Below are positions 1-7,733 of a stretch of 64,000 nucleotides of DNA, one piece after another. Positions within the stretch are counted from its first letter, which is position 1. Each line of letters begins with the position of its first letter. The notes beneath the pieces are model-generated. The model had not been told where the DNA came from, searched no databases, and was given only the letters and a program-made list of their open reading frames with translations. The position numbers and the translations under genes are program-made. Source of the DNA: Rubellimicrobium sp. (GTDB lineage Bacteria > Pseudomonadota > Alphaproteobacteria > Rhodobacterales > Rhodobacteraceae); assembly GCA_020852925.1 (NCBI GenBank), contig JADYZU010000020.1, positions 140,547 through 204,546 on the forward strand, given 5' to 3'.

Positions 1-575
1 CGCTCGACCCCGTTGCGCGCCCGCAACGCCGGTCGCGCCAGGACCAGCCCCGCGATCAGCCCCGCCCCCGCCAACCCCAGCGTGGCCAGCGCGCGCAGCA
101 ATGCCCCGCGCCCGGCCAGGGCCCGCGCCTCTTGTGCCGCGGCCAGGACCGGGGCCGAGACCTCGCCGCCCAGGGGCACGCCCGCGCTGCGCAGGATCGC
201 GGCCAGATCCGCCCCCCCGGCGCCGGGCAGGGCCGCCTCGTCGGCACCGATCGCGCCACGCGCCACCGCGGCATCCAGACCCGCCGCCAGCCGGTGCGCA
301 TCGGCCAGGAACAGCGCGCGCGCGCCGGCATCACCCGCAGGCGCAAGGCCGCGCAGATGCCGTTCGATCACCACCGGCTCCGCCGCGCTCCAGACCAGGG
401 CAAGCGCGAGCGCGGGCAGCACCGACAGCAGAAACCCGAGCCAGCCGTAATGCCCGGGCAGGGAATGAAGCCTGCGGCGGTCCCCCCCGGCAAGGGTCAG
501 CACACGGGCGCGCGTCAGGACAAGGGCTGCGATCCCGATGGCAAGGACAAGGGCGATGAGGGGCACAAGGGGCAT
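1..575 (-). CDS. pstC: Phosphate ABC transporter permease PstC, N-terminal part (runs off window)
   Basis: The frame is open from an ATG at 575 to the left edge, so only the first ~191 residues are visible and the permease core lies outside. The N-terminus is hydrophobic (starts MPLVPLIALVLAIG), followed by a R-R-L-H-S-L-P-G-H-Y-G segment and a second hydrophobic stretch. This is the extended N-terminal layout of alphaproteobacterial PstC proteins. Gene position supports the call: it starts 65 bp after the phosphate-binding protein gene on the same strand. Expected role is an inner-membrane channel subunit of the PstSCAB importer. The long periplasmic segment between the first helices is alanine-rich and poorly conserved, so the call rests on the start region and synteny. 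Confidence 0.85.
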   Translation of the reverse strand, partial: MPLVPLIALVLAIGIAALVLTRARVLTLAGGDRRRLHSLPGHYGWLGFLLSVLPALALALVWSAAEPVVIERHLRGLAPAGDAGARALFLADAHRLAAGLDAAVARGAIGADEAALPGAGGADLAAILRSAGVPLGGEVSAPVLAAAQEARALAGRGALLRALATLGLAGAGLIAGLVLARPALRARNGVE

Positions 576-640
576 GGCCGGGCCTTTGGATCAGTGCGGG
601 TCAGGTCGCGCTCTGCGCGGCCGGTCGGGGGCATCCATCG

Positions 641-1681
641 TCATTCCCGCAACTCCACCGCCACCCGCCGCGCCACCGCATCGCGCGTGGCGGCCAGCGC
701 GGGATCGGGGACAAGCCCGTATTCGGACAGAAGCCCGCCCGGACCCGCCACCTCGTCCGAGAGGAGGAAATCGAGGAAGGCGCGCAGCCCGGGGATCACG
801 TCCAGATGCGCGATCTTCACATACATGTAAAGCGGCCGCGCCACCGGATATTCCCCGCTGGCGATGGTCGCGACCGAGGGCATCACCCCGTCGACGCTGG
901 CCAGGCGCAGCCGCCCGGTATTGTTGAGGTAGAACGAAAGCCCGAAGGCGCCGATCGCGTCGTGGTCCGCCTGAAGGCGGGCCAGGGCTTCGGTATAGTC
1001 GCCGTCGATATCGACGGCGCTGCCGTCCTTGCGCAGGGTCAGGCAGGCGGCATCGGCGCCCCGCGCATCAAGCCCGCGCGCGGCCAGGGCATCGCGCGCG
1101 CCGGTGGCGGCGCATCCCTCAAGGATCAGCCGGTGGTCAAAGGTCTCGCGGCTGCCATGGCGGGTGCCGGGGATGAAGGCGAGGATGCGTTGCGCGGGCA
1201 GGGAGGGGTTCACCTCGGACCAGAGGCGGCGCCTGTTCGGCACAAGGGCGCCGTCCTCGATCACCTCGGCGGCTAGCGCCCCGAAAAGGTCGGCGGGGGT
1301 GAGCGCGAATGCCGGCCCGTCCGCTGCCGAGGCCAGCACGATGCCGTCATGGCCGATCACCACCTCGATCACGCCGCCCACGCCGTTGCGCGCGCAGGTA
1401 TCCAGATCGCTTTGCCGGATCCGGGACGAGGAATCGGCGATGTCGATGGTCGTCTCGCCCAGCCCGGCACACAGCCGCGCCCGCCCGGTGCCTGATCCGC
1501 CGCCCTCGACCACCGGGGTCGGGAAGTCGAAGTTCTCGCCAAAGGCTTCGGCCGCGATCATCGCATAGGGAAGGACGGTCGAGGATCCGGCGATCTGGAT
1601 CTGGTCGCGCGCCATCGCCCCCCCGGCCGCAAGGGCGATCAGGCCGGCAAGAGCAAGGGCCGCGCCCCCCGGGAATGTCAT
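641..1681 (-). CDS. pstS: Phosphate ABC transporter substrate-binding protein (PstS family)
   Basis: A 346-residue periplasmic phosphate-binding protein. A signal peptide covers residues 1-24 (cleavage after A-M-A). The mature chain begins with the family motif A-G-S-S-T-V at 31-36, which contacts phosphate, and a G-G-G-S-G-T-G loop at about 60-66 completes the classic PBP_like_2 anion site. It is the first gene of a minus-strand pst operon, with pstC 65 bp downstream. A Pho-box-like sequence sits 75-95 bp upstream, consistent with PhoB control. The protein is of the longer type common in marine and freshwater Rhodobacteraceae. Start at the ATG preceded by a G-G-A-G-G-A-G ribosome site. Confidence 0.93.
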   Translation of the reverse strand: MTFPGGAALALAGLIALAAGGAMARDQIQIAGSSTVLPYAMIAAEAFGENFDFPTPVVEGGGSGTGRARLCAGLGETTIDIADSSSRIRQSDLDTCARNGVGGVIEVVIGHDGIVLASAADGPAFALTPADLFGALAAEVIEDGALVPNRRRLWSEVNPSLPAQRILAFIPGTRHGSRETFDHRLILEGCAATGARDALAARGLDARGADAACLTLRKDGSAVDIDGDYTEALARLQADHDAIGAFGLSFYLNNTGRLRLASVDGVMPSVATIASGEYPVARPLYMYVKIAHLDVIPGLRAFLDFLLSDEVAGPGGLLSEYGLVPDPALAATRDAVARRVAVELRE

Positions 1682-1747
1682 CGCGTTCTCCTCCCTGTGG
1701 CAGATGCCGGGATCAGTCCCGCTCTATCGGCCAAGTGCAAAGCGCGT

Positions 1748-1776
1748 GTGACAGTCATGTAAAGGTTTCATGACAA
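1748..1776 (-). promoter_or_regulatory. Putative Pho box upstream of pstS
   Basis: Read on the minus strand, 1776-1757 gives TTGTCATGAAACCTTTACAT. The first half TTGTCAT matches the Pho-box half site CTGTCAT, and a weaker half follows at the 11-bp helical period. A further CTGTCAC lies just downstream (about 1754-1748 on the minus strand). The site is AT-rich in an otherwise GC-rich region. It is placed for activation of pstS, but also lies about 70 bp before the divergent pxpB start. Identification is by consensus only. Confidence 0.55.
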
Positions 1777-1847
1777 TCCCCGCCCCGCCCCGCGCGAGGT
1801 TGCCTTGCCCCCGGTCCGCGGTCAGATTGACGCCAAGGGGGTGCGGC

Positions 1848-2573
1848 GTGCGGGTTCTCTCGGTCCGGCCGCTGGCCGACAATGCGGTGACGCTCGAACT
1901 CGCGTCCGGTCCGGGCGATGAGGCCGCGCGCCTTGTCGCCGCTGCCACCGGCGCGATTGCCGCCGCCATCGCCCGGGGCGATCTGCCCGGCGCCGAAGAG
2001 GTGGCCGGCGCCTTCTGTTCGGTGACGGTGCCCTATGATTGCCTTGTCGTGCGGCAGGAGGATCTTGTCACCCGCCTCATGGGCATCCTTGCCGGGGTCG
2101 GGCCCGTCACGGACAAGGGCGGCCGGCTGTGGCATCTGCCCTGCGCCTATGAAGACGGGATCGACCTGCCGGATCTTGCCGCCCATTTCGGCCTGACCGA
2201 AGGCGCAATCGTCCGCCGTCACGCGGCGACCGTGTTCAGGGTCGATACCCTGGGGTTCCTGCCGGGGCTGCCGTTTCTGGGCGGATTGCCCGCCGACCTG
2301 GCCCGCCCGCGCCGGTCAGAGCCGCGCCTTGCCGTGCCCGGGGGCGCGGTGGCGATCGCCAACCGCATGTGCGTCATCTACCCTTGGGTCAGCCCCGGCG
2401 GCTGGCATATCGTCGGCTCCTGCCCGGTGCCCCTCTTTGACATCGCCCGCGATCCGCCCGCCCTTCTGGCGCCGGGCGACCGGGTGCAGTTCCACGCGGT
2501 CACGCAGGCCGAGGCGCGGGCGATTGCCGCCGCCCCGCCCGATCCGCGCCGCTGGCTGGCGGAGGGCGGGTGA
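1848..2573 (+). CDS. pxpB: 5-oxoprolinase subunit PxpB (KipI/allophanate hydrolase subunit 1 family)
   Basis: A 241-residue protein of the carboxyltransferase C/D family. It carries the family core G-F-L-P-G-L-P-F-L-G-G-L at about residues 135-146, followed by P-R-R, a V-P-G-G-A-V-A-I-A segment and Y-P-W-V-S-P-G-G-W-H. With PxpC and PxpA it forms the prokaryotic ATP-dependent 5-oxoprolinase that opens pyroglutamate to glutamate. I chose the GTG at 1848 because AAGGGGG sits about 8 bp upstream and the protein then starts at the family position. An ATG at 1770 would add 26 unlikely residues and overlap the Pho-box-like site. It abuts pxpC (stop and start overlap). Confidence 0.88.
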   Translation: MRVLSVRPLADNAVTLELASGPGDEAARLVAAATGAIAAAIARGDLPGAEEVAGAFCSVTVPYDCLVVRQEDLVTRLMGILAGVGPVTDKGGRLWHLPCAYEDGIDLPDLAAHFGLTEGAIVRRHAATVFRVDTLGFLPGLPFLGGLPADLARPRRSEPRLAVPGGAVAIANRMCVIYPWVSPGGWHIVGSCPVPLFDIARDPPALLAPGDRVQFHAVTQAEARAIAAAPPDPRRWLAEGG

Positions 2574-3637
2574 TGGCGCTGCTTGTCGTCCTGAATGCCG
2601 GGCCGCGCCTGATCGTGGTCGATCGCGGGTTTCGCGGCGCGCGCGGGCAGGGGGTGCCGCCTTGCGGCGCGCTTGACCTGCGGGCGCTTGCCCTTGTCAA
2701 CGGGATTCTGGGCAACGAGGCCGGGACAGCGGCCCTCGAATGGGGGCTGGTGCCGCCCCGCCTGCGCGCCCAGGGCGGTGCGGTGCGCCTTGCCCTGGGC
2801 GGGGGTGATGGCGGGCAGGTGACCGGCACCGCGGGCGACGCGCGCCGGATCGCGCCCTGGCAGGCATTCACGCTGCACGAGGGCGAGACCCTTGTTGCCG
2901 AAGGTGCGGGGGGGCTGATCGGGATCGGCGGCGGGCCGGATCTGGCCCCGGTCCTGCACAGCCGCACCACAATGCTGCGCGCGGGCTTCGGCGGGTTTCA
3001 CGGACGTGCCCTGACCGGGGGCGACCGGATCGCCTGTGCCGGTCTGCCGCTGCCCGTGCCCGGCCAGCCCGACCTGATCCTGACGCCGCCCCCGGTGCCT
3101 GTGGGGCCGATCCGTCTGGTCGCGGGGCCGCAGGACGATGCCTTTGCCCCGGAGGCGTTCGACCTGCTGACTTCTGCCCTGTGGGTGGTCAGCCCGCGGG
3201 CAGACCGCATGGGCCTGCGCCTTGAAGGGCCGGGCCTGCCCTTTGCCGAAGGGCGTGGGCCGGACATCGTCTCGGACGGGATCGTGCCGGGGGCGGTGCA
3301 GGTGCCGGGCACGGGGCGGCCGATCGTTCTTCTGGCCGATGCGCAGACCACCGGCGGCTATGCCAAGATCGCCTGCGTGATCCGTGCCGATCTGTGGCGT
3401 CTGGCCGCGCTTCGCCCCGGCGACCGGCTGCGCTTCGAACTGGTCACGGTCCGCGCCGCCGAATCCGCCGCCCGCGCCGAGGCGGCAGCGGTGGCGCGGG
3501 CCATTGCCGGTGCGCGCCCGGTCGGCGGGGTTTCGGCCACGGCGCTGCAGGCGGGCAACCTTGCCGGGGCGGCGGTCGATGCAGCCCGCCCCGATCATTT
3601 CCCCGGTCATGTCGAAGGAGGGTCTCCATGCGGCTGA
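2573..3637 (+). CDS. pxpC: 5-oxoprolinase subunit PxpC (KipA/biotin-dependent carboxyltransferase family)
   Basis: A 354-residue member of the carboxyltransferase A/B-like family, the partner of PxpB. It begins with the typical L-N-A-G-P-R-L-I-V-V-D-R-G-F-R-G stretch and carries the conserved S-R/D-R-M-G-L-R-L-E-G-P region (A-D-R-M-G-L at about 210) and the T-T-G-G-Y-A-K-I motif near 260-267. The ATG shares its A with the stop of pxpB (GTGATG), indicating translational coupling. The gene overlaps the start of pxpA by 10 bp, so all three subunits are one transcript. No biotin carrier or carboxylase is nearby, which favours oxoprolinase over urea amidolyase function. Confidence 0.88.
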   Translation: MALLVVLNAGPRLIVVDRGFRGARGQGVPPCGALDLRALALVNGILGNEAGTAALEWGLVPPRLRAQGGAVRLALGGGDGGQVTGTAGDARRIAPWQAFTLHEGETLVAEGAGGLIGIGGGPDLAPVLHSRTTMLRAGFGGFHGRALTGGDRIACAGLPLPVPGQPDLILTPPPVPVGPIRLVAGPQDDAFAPEAFDLLTSALWVVSPRADRMGLRLEGPGLPFAEGRGPDIVSDGIVPGAVQVPGTGRPIVLLADAQTTGGYAKIACVIRADLWRLAALRPGDRLRFELVTVRAAESAARAEAAAVARAIAGARPVGGVSATALQAGNLAGAAVDAARPDHFPGHVEGGSPCG

Positions 3638-4392
3638 ACATCAATGCCGATCTCGGCGAAAGCTGGGGCGCCTTCCGGATGGGCGAGGACGAGGCCCTGC
3701 TCGGGATCGTCCAGAGTGCGAACCTTGCCTGCGGCATGCATGGCGGGGATCCGTTGGTGATGGCCCGCACCGTCGCCGCCGCGCGGGCGCGCGGGGTCAG
3801 CATCGGCGCCCATCCCGGCTATGCCGACCTGCACGGTTTTGGCCGCAGGGCGATGGATCTCGGGGAGGAGGAACTTGCGGCCCTGATCACCTATCAGTTG
3901 GGCGCGCTGGCGGCGATCGCCCGGGCCGGTGGCGCGACGATGACCCATGTGAAGCCGCATGGCGCCATGAGCAACCGCGCCTGCGCCGATCCGGAAATGG
4001 CGGGGCTGATCGCGCGCACCGTGGCGGCCTTCGATCCCGGCCTGATCCTGCTTGCGCCGGCGCTGTCGGATCTGGCGCGCGCCGGGGCGGTGGTGGGCCT
4101 GCGCGTCGCGGCCGAGGTCTTTGCCGACCGCACCTACGAGGAGGACGGCCAGTTGACCCCGCGCCGGATGCCGGGGGCGGTGCTGCACGAGGCCGGGATG
4201 ATGCGCGACCATGTTCTGACGATGGTCGATGCCGGCGGGATCGTCACGCGCGGGGGGGTCGTCCTGGATGTGCCGTTCCAGTCGATCTGCGTGCATGGCG
4301 ACGGGCCGGCGGCGGTCGCGGGGGCGCGCGCGGTAGCCGGTGCATTGGCGGCGGCCGGGCATGACCTTGTGCCGCTGCCCCTGCTCGTGTGA
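3628..4392 (+). CDS. pxpA: 5-oxoprolinase subunit PxpA (LamB/YcsF family)
   Basis: A 254-residue LamB/YcsF protein with the diagnostic N-terminal N-A-D-L-G-E-S-W-G at residues 6-14, A-N-L-A-C-G-M-H-G-G-D at about 32-42, G-A-H-P-G-Y at about 60-65 and V-K-P-H-G-A at about 108-113. These polar and metal-like positions are invariant in the family. Start ATG 3628 is preceded by GAAGGAGGG. Third gene of the pxpBCA operon. The three subunits together recycle 5-oxoproline formed by spontaneous glutamine cyclisation or glutathione turnover. An N-terminal extension to 3394 in the same frame is only open sequence inside pxpC. Confidence 0.93.
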   Translation: MRLNINADLGESWGAFRMGEDEALLGIVQSANLACGMHGGDPLVMARTVAAARARGVSIGAHPGYADLHGFGRRAMDLGEEELAALITYQLGALAAIARAGGATMTHVKPHGAMSNRACADPEMAGLIARTVAAFDPGLILLAPALSDLARAGAVVGLRVAAEVFADRTYEEDGQLTPRRMPGAVLHEAGMMRDHVLTMVDAGGIVTRGGVVLDVPFQSICVHGDGPAAVAGARAVAGALAAAGHDLVPLPLLV

Positions 4393-4474
4393 CCGCGATT
4401 GCCCGCGCGGGGCGATCCGGCTAGCCCTGGGTCACGCCCCGCGCGTCCGGCGGGGCCGGACCGGGAGAGTGAGC

Positions 4475-4819
4475 ATGCGCCGCCTGACCCTTGCCACCCT
4501 GGCCGCGATTGCGGCCGTCGCCACCCTTTCCGCCTGCCTGCCGCCCGGAGAGGCGGGGGCCGATGACGGCCCTGTGATGCCCGAAGCTGACCGCGCCGCC
4601 TGCCTTGCTGCCGGTGGCCGGATCGGCACCGGCGGGCTGTTTCCGGGCGAGCTGTGCTTTCGCCCGATGCCGGATGCCGGGCAGTCCTGCACCCGCGCGG
4701 GCGATTGCGAGGGTCTGTGCCTGGCCGAGACCCGCACCTGCGCGCCGGTCTCGCCGATGTTCGGCTGCATTGCCCAACTTGACGCCGAGGGGCGCGAGGT
4801 GGTCATCTGCATGGACTGA
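4475..4819 (+). CDS. Small cysteine-rich lipoprotein of unknown function
   Basis: A 114-residue protein with a lipoprotein signal peptide: R-R at positions 2-3, a hydrophobic stretch and lipobox L-S-A-C. After the lipidated cysteine the mature chain holds eight further cysteines in about 90 residues, spaced as in small disulphide-rich extracellular domains. It ends close to V-I-C-M-D. I do not recognise the family. The ATG at 4475 follows a weak GGGAGAG site, 82 bp after pxpA, so it may be the last gene of that transcript. Convergent with the M24 peptidase gene whose stop lies 10 bp away. Confidence 0.7.
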   Translation: MRRLTLATLAAIAAVATLSACLPPGEAGADDGPVMPEADRAACLAAGGRIGTGGLFPGELCFRPMPDAGQSCTRAGDCEGLCLAETRTCAPVSPMFGCIAQLDAEGREVVICMD

Positions 4820-4828
4820 GGTGCCGCC

Positions 4829-5917
4829 TCAGGCCCGGTGCGCGTCGCGCGGCAGGCCCGAGAGCACTTCGGGCCCGTCCTCCTGGAGGATCACCACCTC
4901 TTCGAGGCGCACGCCGAAGCGGCCGGGCAGATAGATGCCGGGTTCGATCGAGAAGACCATGCCGGTTTCCAGAATGGTCTGCGAGGTATCGGTGATCCAG
5001 GGCGGCTCGTGCCCCTCAAGGCCCATGCCGTGGCCGGTGCGATGGACGAAATATTCGCCATAACCCGCGGCCTCGATCACCGAACGGGCGGCACGGTCCA
5101 CCTCGCAGGCGCGCACGCCGGGACGGGCGGCGGCCAGCGCGGCCTGCACCGCGGCCTCGACCGTGGCATGGACCCGGTCATAGTCGGCGGGGGGCGTGCC
5201 GACCACCGCCATGCGGGTGATGTCGGACGAGAAATTTCCCTTGCGCGCGCCAAGGTCGATGACCACGGCATCGCCGTCGCGGATCACCGTCTCTCCGGTG
5301 GAGTGATGCGGGTAGGAGCCGTTCGCCCCGGCGCCGACGATGGTGAAGAGCGCGCTTGCGCCGTTGTCCTTGAAGACCTGGATGGCGATCGCCGCCAGTT
5401 CGCGTTCGGTCATGCCGGGCCGGATCGCGGCAAGGACCGCGCGCACCGCCGCATCGTCGATGGCGGCGTTCATGCGCAACTCGTCCTGTTCGCCCGCGTC
5501 CTTGCGCAGCCGCAGCGCGCCCAGCGTATCCTGGGCGAGGGCGTGGCCGGCCTGCGGCAGCGCGTCGAGGAGCAGGAGGGCGAAATCGGCGCGCATGGTT
5601 TCGTCCACGGCGACCTTGCGGGCGGTGGTGGCGCGCAGATCGGCCAGCGCCTGCGCCAGCGCTTCCCCGGGCCCGTCGGCATCGGCCCAGGTCCACATCG
5701 GCAGGTCCGCGCGCGCGCGCGAGTCGGCCGCGTTCAGCGCCGGCATGAGAAAGCCTGCGCCATCCGCGGTGACGAGGAGAAGGCAGGGCCGTTCGTCGGG
5801 ATGGGGAAAGAAGCCCGCCAGCCAGAGCATGTTCGGCCCCGGCCCGAGGGCGAGAAGATCGGTTCCGGTTTCCTGCATGCGGGCGCGCAGGGCGGCAAGG
5901 CGGGTCTGGTCTGACAT
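4829..5917 (-). CDS. M24-family metallopeptidase (Xaa-Pro aminopeptidase-like)
   Basis: A 362-residue protein with an N-terminal creatinase-like domain (about 1-135) and a C-terminal pita-bread M24 domain. The five metal ligands are visible: D221 (V-I-D-L-G-A), D232 (S-S-D-I-T-R), H296 (R-T-G-H-G-M-G-L), E325 (S-I-E-P-G-I-Y) and E339 (R-L-E-E-V). The substrate-binding H-x-G-E-x-x-H-E region is G-H-G-M-G-L-E-G-H-E. It could be an Xaa-Pro dipeptidase, aminopeptidase P or a creatinase-type amidinohydrolase; sequence alone does not decide. It lies downstream of the hyu operon on the same strand, separated by a 154-bp gap holding a large hairpin and a dispersed repeat, so it is probably transcribed separately. 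Confidence 0.88.
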   Translation of the reverse strand: MSDQTRLAALRARMQETGTDLLALGPGPNMLWLAGFFPHPDERPCLLLVTADGAGFLMPALNAADSRARADLPMWTWADADGPGEALAQALADLRATTARKVAVDETMRADFALLLLDALPQAGHALAQDTLGALRLRKDAGEQDELRMNAAIDDAAVRAVLAAIRPGMTERELAAIAIQVFKDNGASALFTIVGAGANGSYPHHSTGETVIRDGDAVVIDLGARKGNFSSDITRMAVVGTPPADYDRVHATVEAAVQAALAAARPGVRACEVDRAARSVIEAAGYGEYFVHRTGHGMGLEGHEPPWITDTSQTILETGMVFSIEPGIYLPGRFGVRLEEVVILQEDGPEVLSGLPRDAHRA

Positions 5918-5943
5918 CGGGTTCCTCGGGTTTGCCGCGGGCC

Positions 5944-5993
5944 GGGGGCTTCGCGCCCCCGGACCCCCGCGGGGTATTTGGGCAAAGATGAAG
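5944..5993 (+). repeat. Dispersed GC-hairpin/ATATTTG intergenic element, copy 1
   Basis: A hairpin GGGGGC-TTCGC-GCCCCC (5944-5960) is followed by CCCCCGCGGGGTATTTGGGC and AAGATGAAG. The same order of parts, GC hairpin then C-run, G-G-R-T-A-T-T-T-G and A-G-A-T-G-A-A, recurs at 19043, 19157 (minus) and 31820 (minus). This is the most divergent copy (GTATTTGGGCAAAGATGAAG). It lies between hyuB and the M24 peptidase. Confidence 0.6.
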
Positions 5994-6011
5994 GGGGTTC
6001 AGGTCTGGGGG

Positions 6012-6051
6012 CGGCCGGTCAGGGTGCGGGCGATAGCGCCCTGACCGGCCG
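6012..6051 (-). terminator. Long hairpin downstream of hyuB
   Basis: A 16-bp stem (CGGCCGGTCAGGGTGC with its complement, one wobble pair) encloses an 8-nt loop at 6028-6035. It starts 20 bp after the hyuB stop on the minus strand. No T-tract follows, so it may be a Rho-independent-like stop without U-run, an mRNA-stabilising 3' structure, or a processing signal. Confidence 0.5.
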
Positions 6052-6071
6052 TCACGATGGTTCGTGCGGTG

Positions 6072-7724
6072 TCATCCCTCCCAGCCATAGACTTCGCGGG
6101 CGCGTTCGGGGGTGATGAGGCCGTTCTTCACGTCCATCGCCACCCGGTCGCGGGCGCGCTTGCGCGGGTCGCCATAGCCGCCGCCGTTGCCGGTGATGAC
6201 GCGGATCACGTCGTCCGGTTTCGTGGCAAGGCCCGAGACGAAGGAATAGCGCCGCGGTTCTCCGGCGAGGGGGCGGAACTCGATCAGGTTCGAGGAACCC
6301 TCGTGCCCGCCGGCCATGGCCCAGGCCGGGAATTTCGACCGGGTGTAGCCTGCGGTGAGATAGCCGTTCTGCGCCCGCACGCGGTAGTCCATGACGATGC
6401 CGCGGCCGCCGATGAATTCGCCTTCGCCGCCCGGTGCGGTGTTCAGTTCCATCCGGTCGACCCAGACGCCGTTGCGGGCCTCGTTGATTTCGGCCGGGCA
6501 GTTGAAGGTTTCGCCGTGGAAGCCCGAGAACATCGCCGAATTGCCGTCGGCGCCGGGGCGGGCGCCCCAGCCGCCGATCTGCGGCTCGATGATGGTGTAC
6601 TGGCGCCCGGTGTCGGGATGGGTGCCGCCGATGAAGGTTCCGCAGACCGAGGCGAAATGCCCCGAGGCGAGGCGGTCCGGCATGTGCGGGGCAAGGCAGC
6701 GCCACATCAGGTCATGCACGCGCAGTTCGATCTCGTAGTAGAAGCCGATCGGTGCCGGCTCGGCCGCGTCGAATACCGAGCCGGGTCGGGTCAGCAGCGT
6801 GATCGGCCGGAAGGATCCGCCGTTCGCCGGGGAATGCGGATCGGTCATGTTCTTGAAGATCATCTGCGCGGCGATCATCACCCCGTCGCGCACGCAGTTC
6901 ACCGGGCCGGTGGACTGATCGGGGTTGTCGCGCAGGTCGACGATGAATTCGTCATCGGTGATGGTGATCTTCACGTTGTAGATCGTGCCGTCATCCTGTT
7001 CTTCGGAGAGTTCGAACGTGCCCCGCGGCAGGCCTGCCATCGCGGCGCGGCTGGTCCTTTCGCCGTAGTCCATGAAGCTGCGCATGGCGCGCTGGAAGGT
7101 GGCGGTGCCGTATTTGCGCGCGAGTTCCTGAAGCCGGCGCGCCCCGATCCGGGCCGAGGCGATCGCGGCCCAGACATCGCCCTCGAGCACGTCGGGCATG
7201 CGGCTGTTCACCTTGATGATGTCCATGACCGGGCCGATCGGCGTGCCGCGGTCGATGATCCGGATCGCCGGAAGGCGCAGCCCCTCCTGGAAGATCTCGG
7301 TGGCCTCGCCCGAGAGCGATCCGGGCGCCATGCCGCCCACATCGGAATTGTGGGCGATGTTCGCGGTCCAGGCGATCAGTGTCCCGTCCACGAACACCGG
7401 CATGACGATGATGATGTCGTTCAGATGGGTGACGCCGCCGTAATAGGGATCGTTGGTGGCAAAGACATCGCCCTCGTGGATGTCTTCGGGGCGGTGGCGG
7501 GCGATGATGACCTTGGCCGCCTTGTCGAGCACGCCGATGAAGGCGGGGATGCCGGCGCCGGAGCAGGCGTTCTCGCCGTCGGCATCAAGGATGCCGGTGC
7601 CCATGTCGAGCACCTCGTAGATGATCGAGGACATCGCCGTCTTGCGGAAGGCGGCGAACATCTCGTCCGCGGCGGCCTGAAGCGAGTTCTGGATGATTTC
7701 CTGGGTGATCGGATCGTTGTCCAT
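6072..7724 (-). CDS. Hydantoinase B/oxoprolinase family protein (HyuB)
   Basis: A 550-residue protein of the hydantoinase B family. It opens with D-P-I-T-Q-E-I-I-Q-N-S-L, and the N-terminal half contains A-T-N-D-P-Y-Y-G-G-V-T-H-L-N-D, the conserved segment common to HyuB, 5-oxoprolinase and acetone carboxylase alpha subunits. Glycine-rich stretches (N-G-G-G-Y-G-D-P near the C-terminus) are also family hallmarks. It should form the second subunit of an ATP-dependent cyclic-amide hydrolase with the HyuA protein, whose stop is 9 bp upstream. No metal or cofactor is evident. Substrate (hydantoin, oxoproline, lactam) is not determined by the sequence. Confidence 0.9.
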   Translation of the reverse strand: MDNDPITQEIIQNSLQAAADEMFAAFRKTAMSSIIYEVLDMGTGILDADGENACSGAGIPAFIGVLDKAAKVIIARHRPEDIHEGDVFATNDPYYGGVTHLNDIIIVMPVFVDGTLIAWTANIAHNSDVGGMAPGSLSGEATEIFQEGLRLPAIRIIDRGTPIGPVMDIIKVNSRMPDVLEGDVWAAIASARIGARRLQELARKYGTATFQRAMRSFMDYGERTSRAAMAGLPRGTFELSEEQDDGTIYNVKITITDDEFIVDLRDNPDQSTGPVNCVRDGVMIAAQMIFKNMTDPHSPANGGSFRPITLLTRPGSVFDAAEPAPIGFYYEIELRVHDLMWRCLAPHMPDRLASGHFASVCGTFIGGTHPDTGRQYTIIEPQIGGWGARPGADGNSAMFSGFHGETFNCPAEINEARNGVWVDRMELNTAPGGEGEFIGGRGIVMDYRVRAQNGYLTAGYTRSKFPAWAMAGGHEGSSNLIEFRPLAGEPRRYSFVSGLATKPDDVIRVITGNGGGYGDPRKRARDRVAMDVKNGLITPERAREVYGWEG

Positions 7725-7733
7725 GACCGTCCC

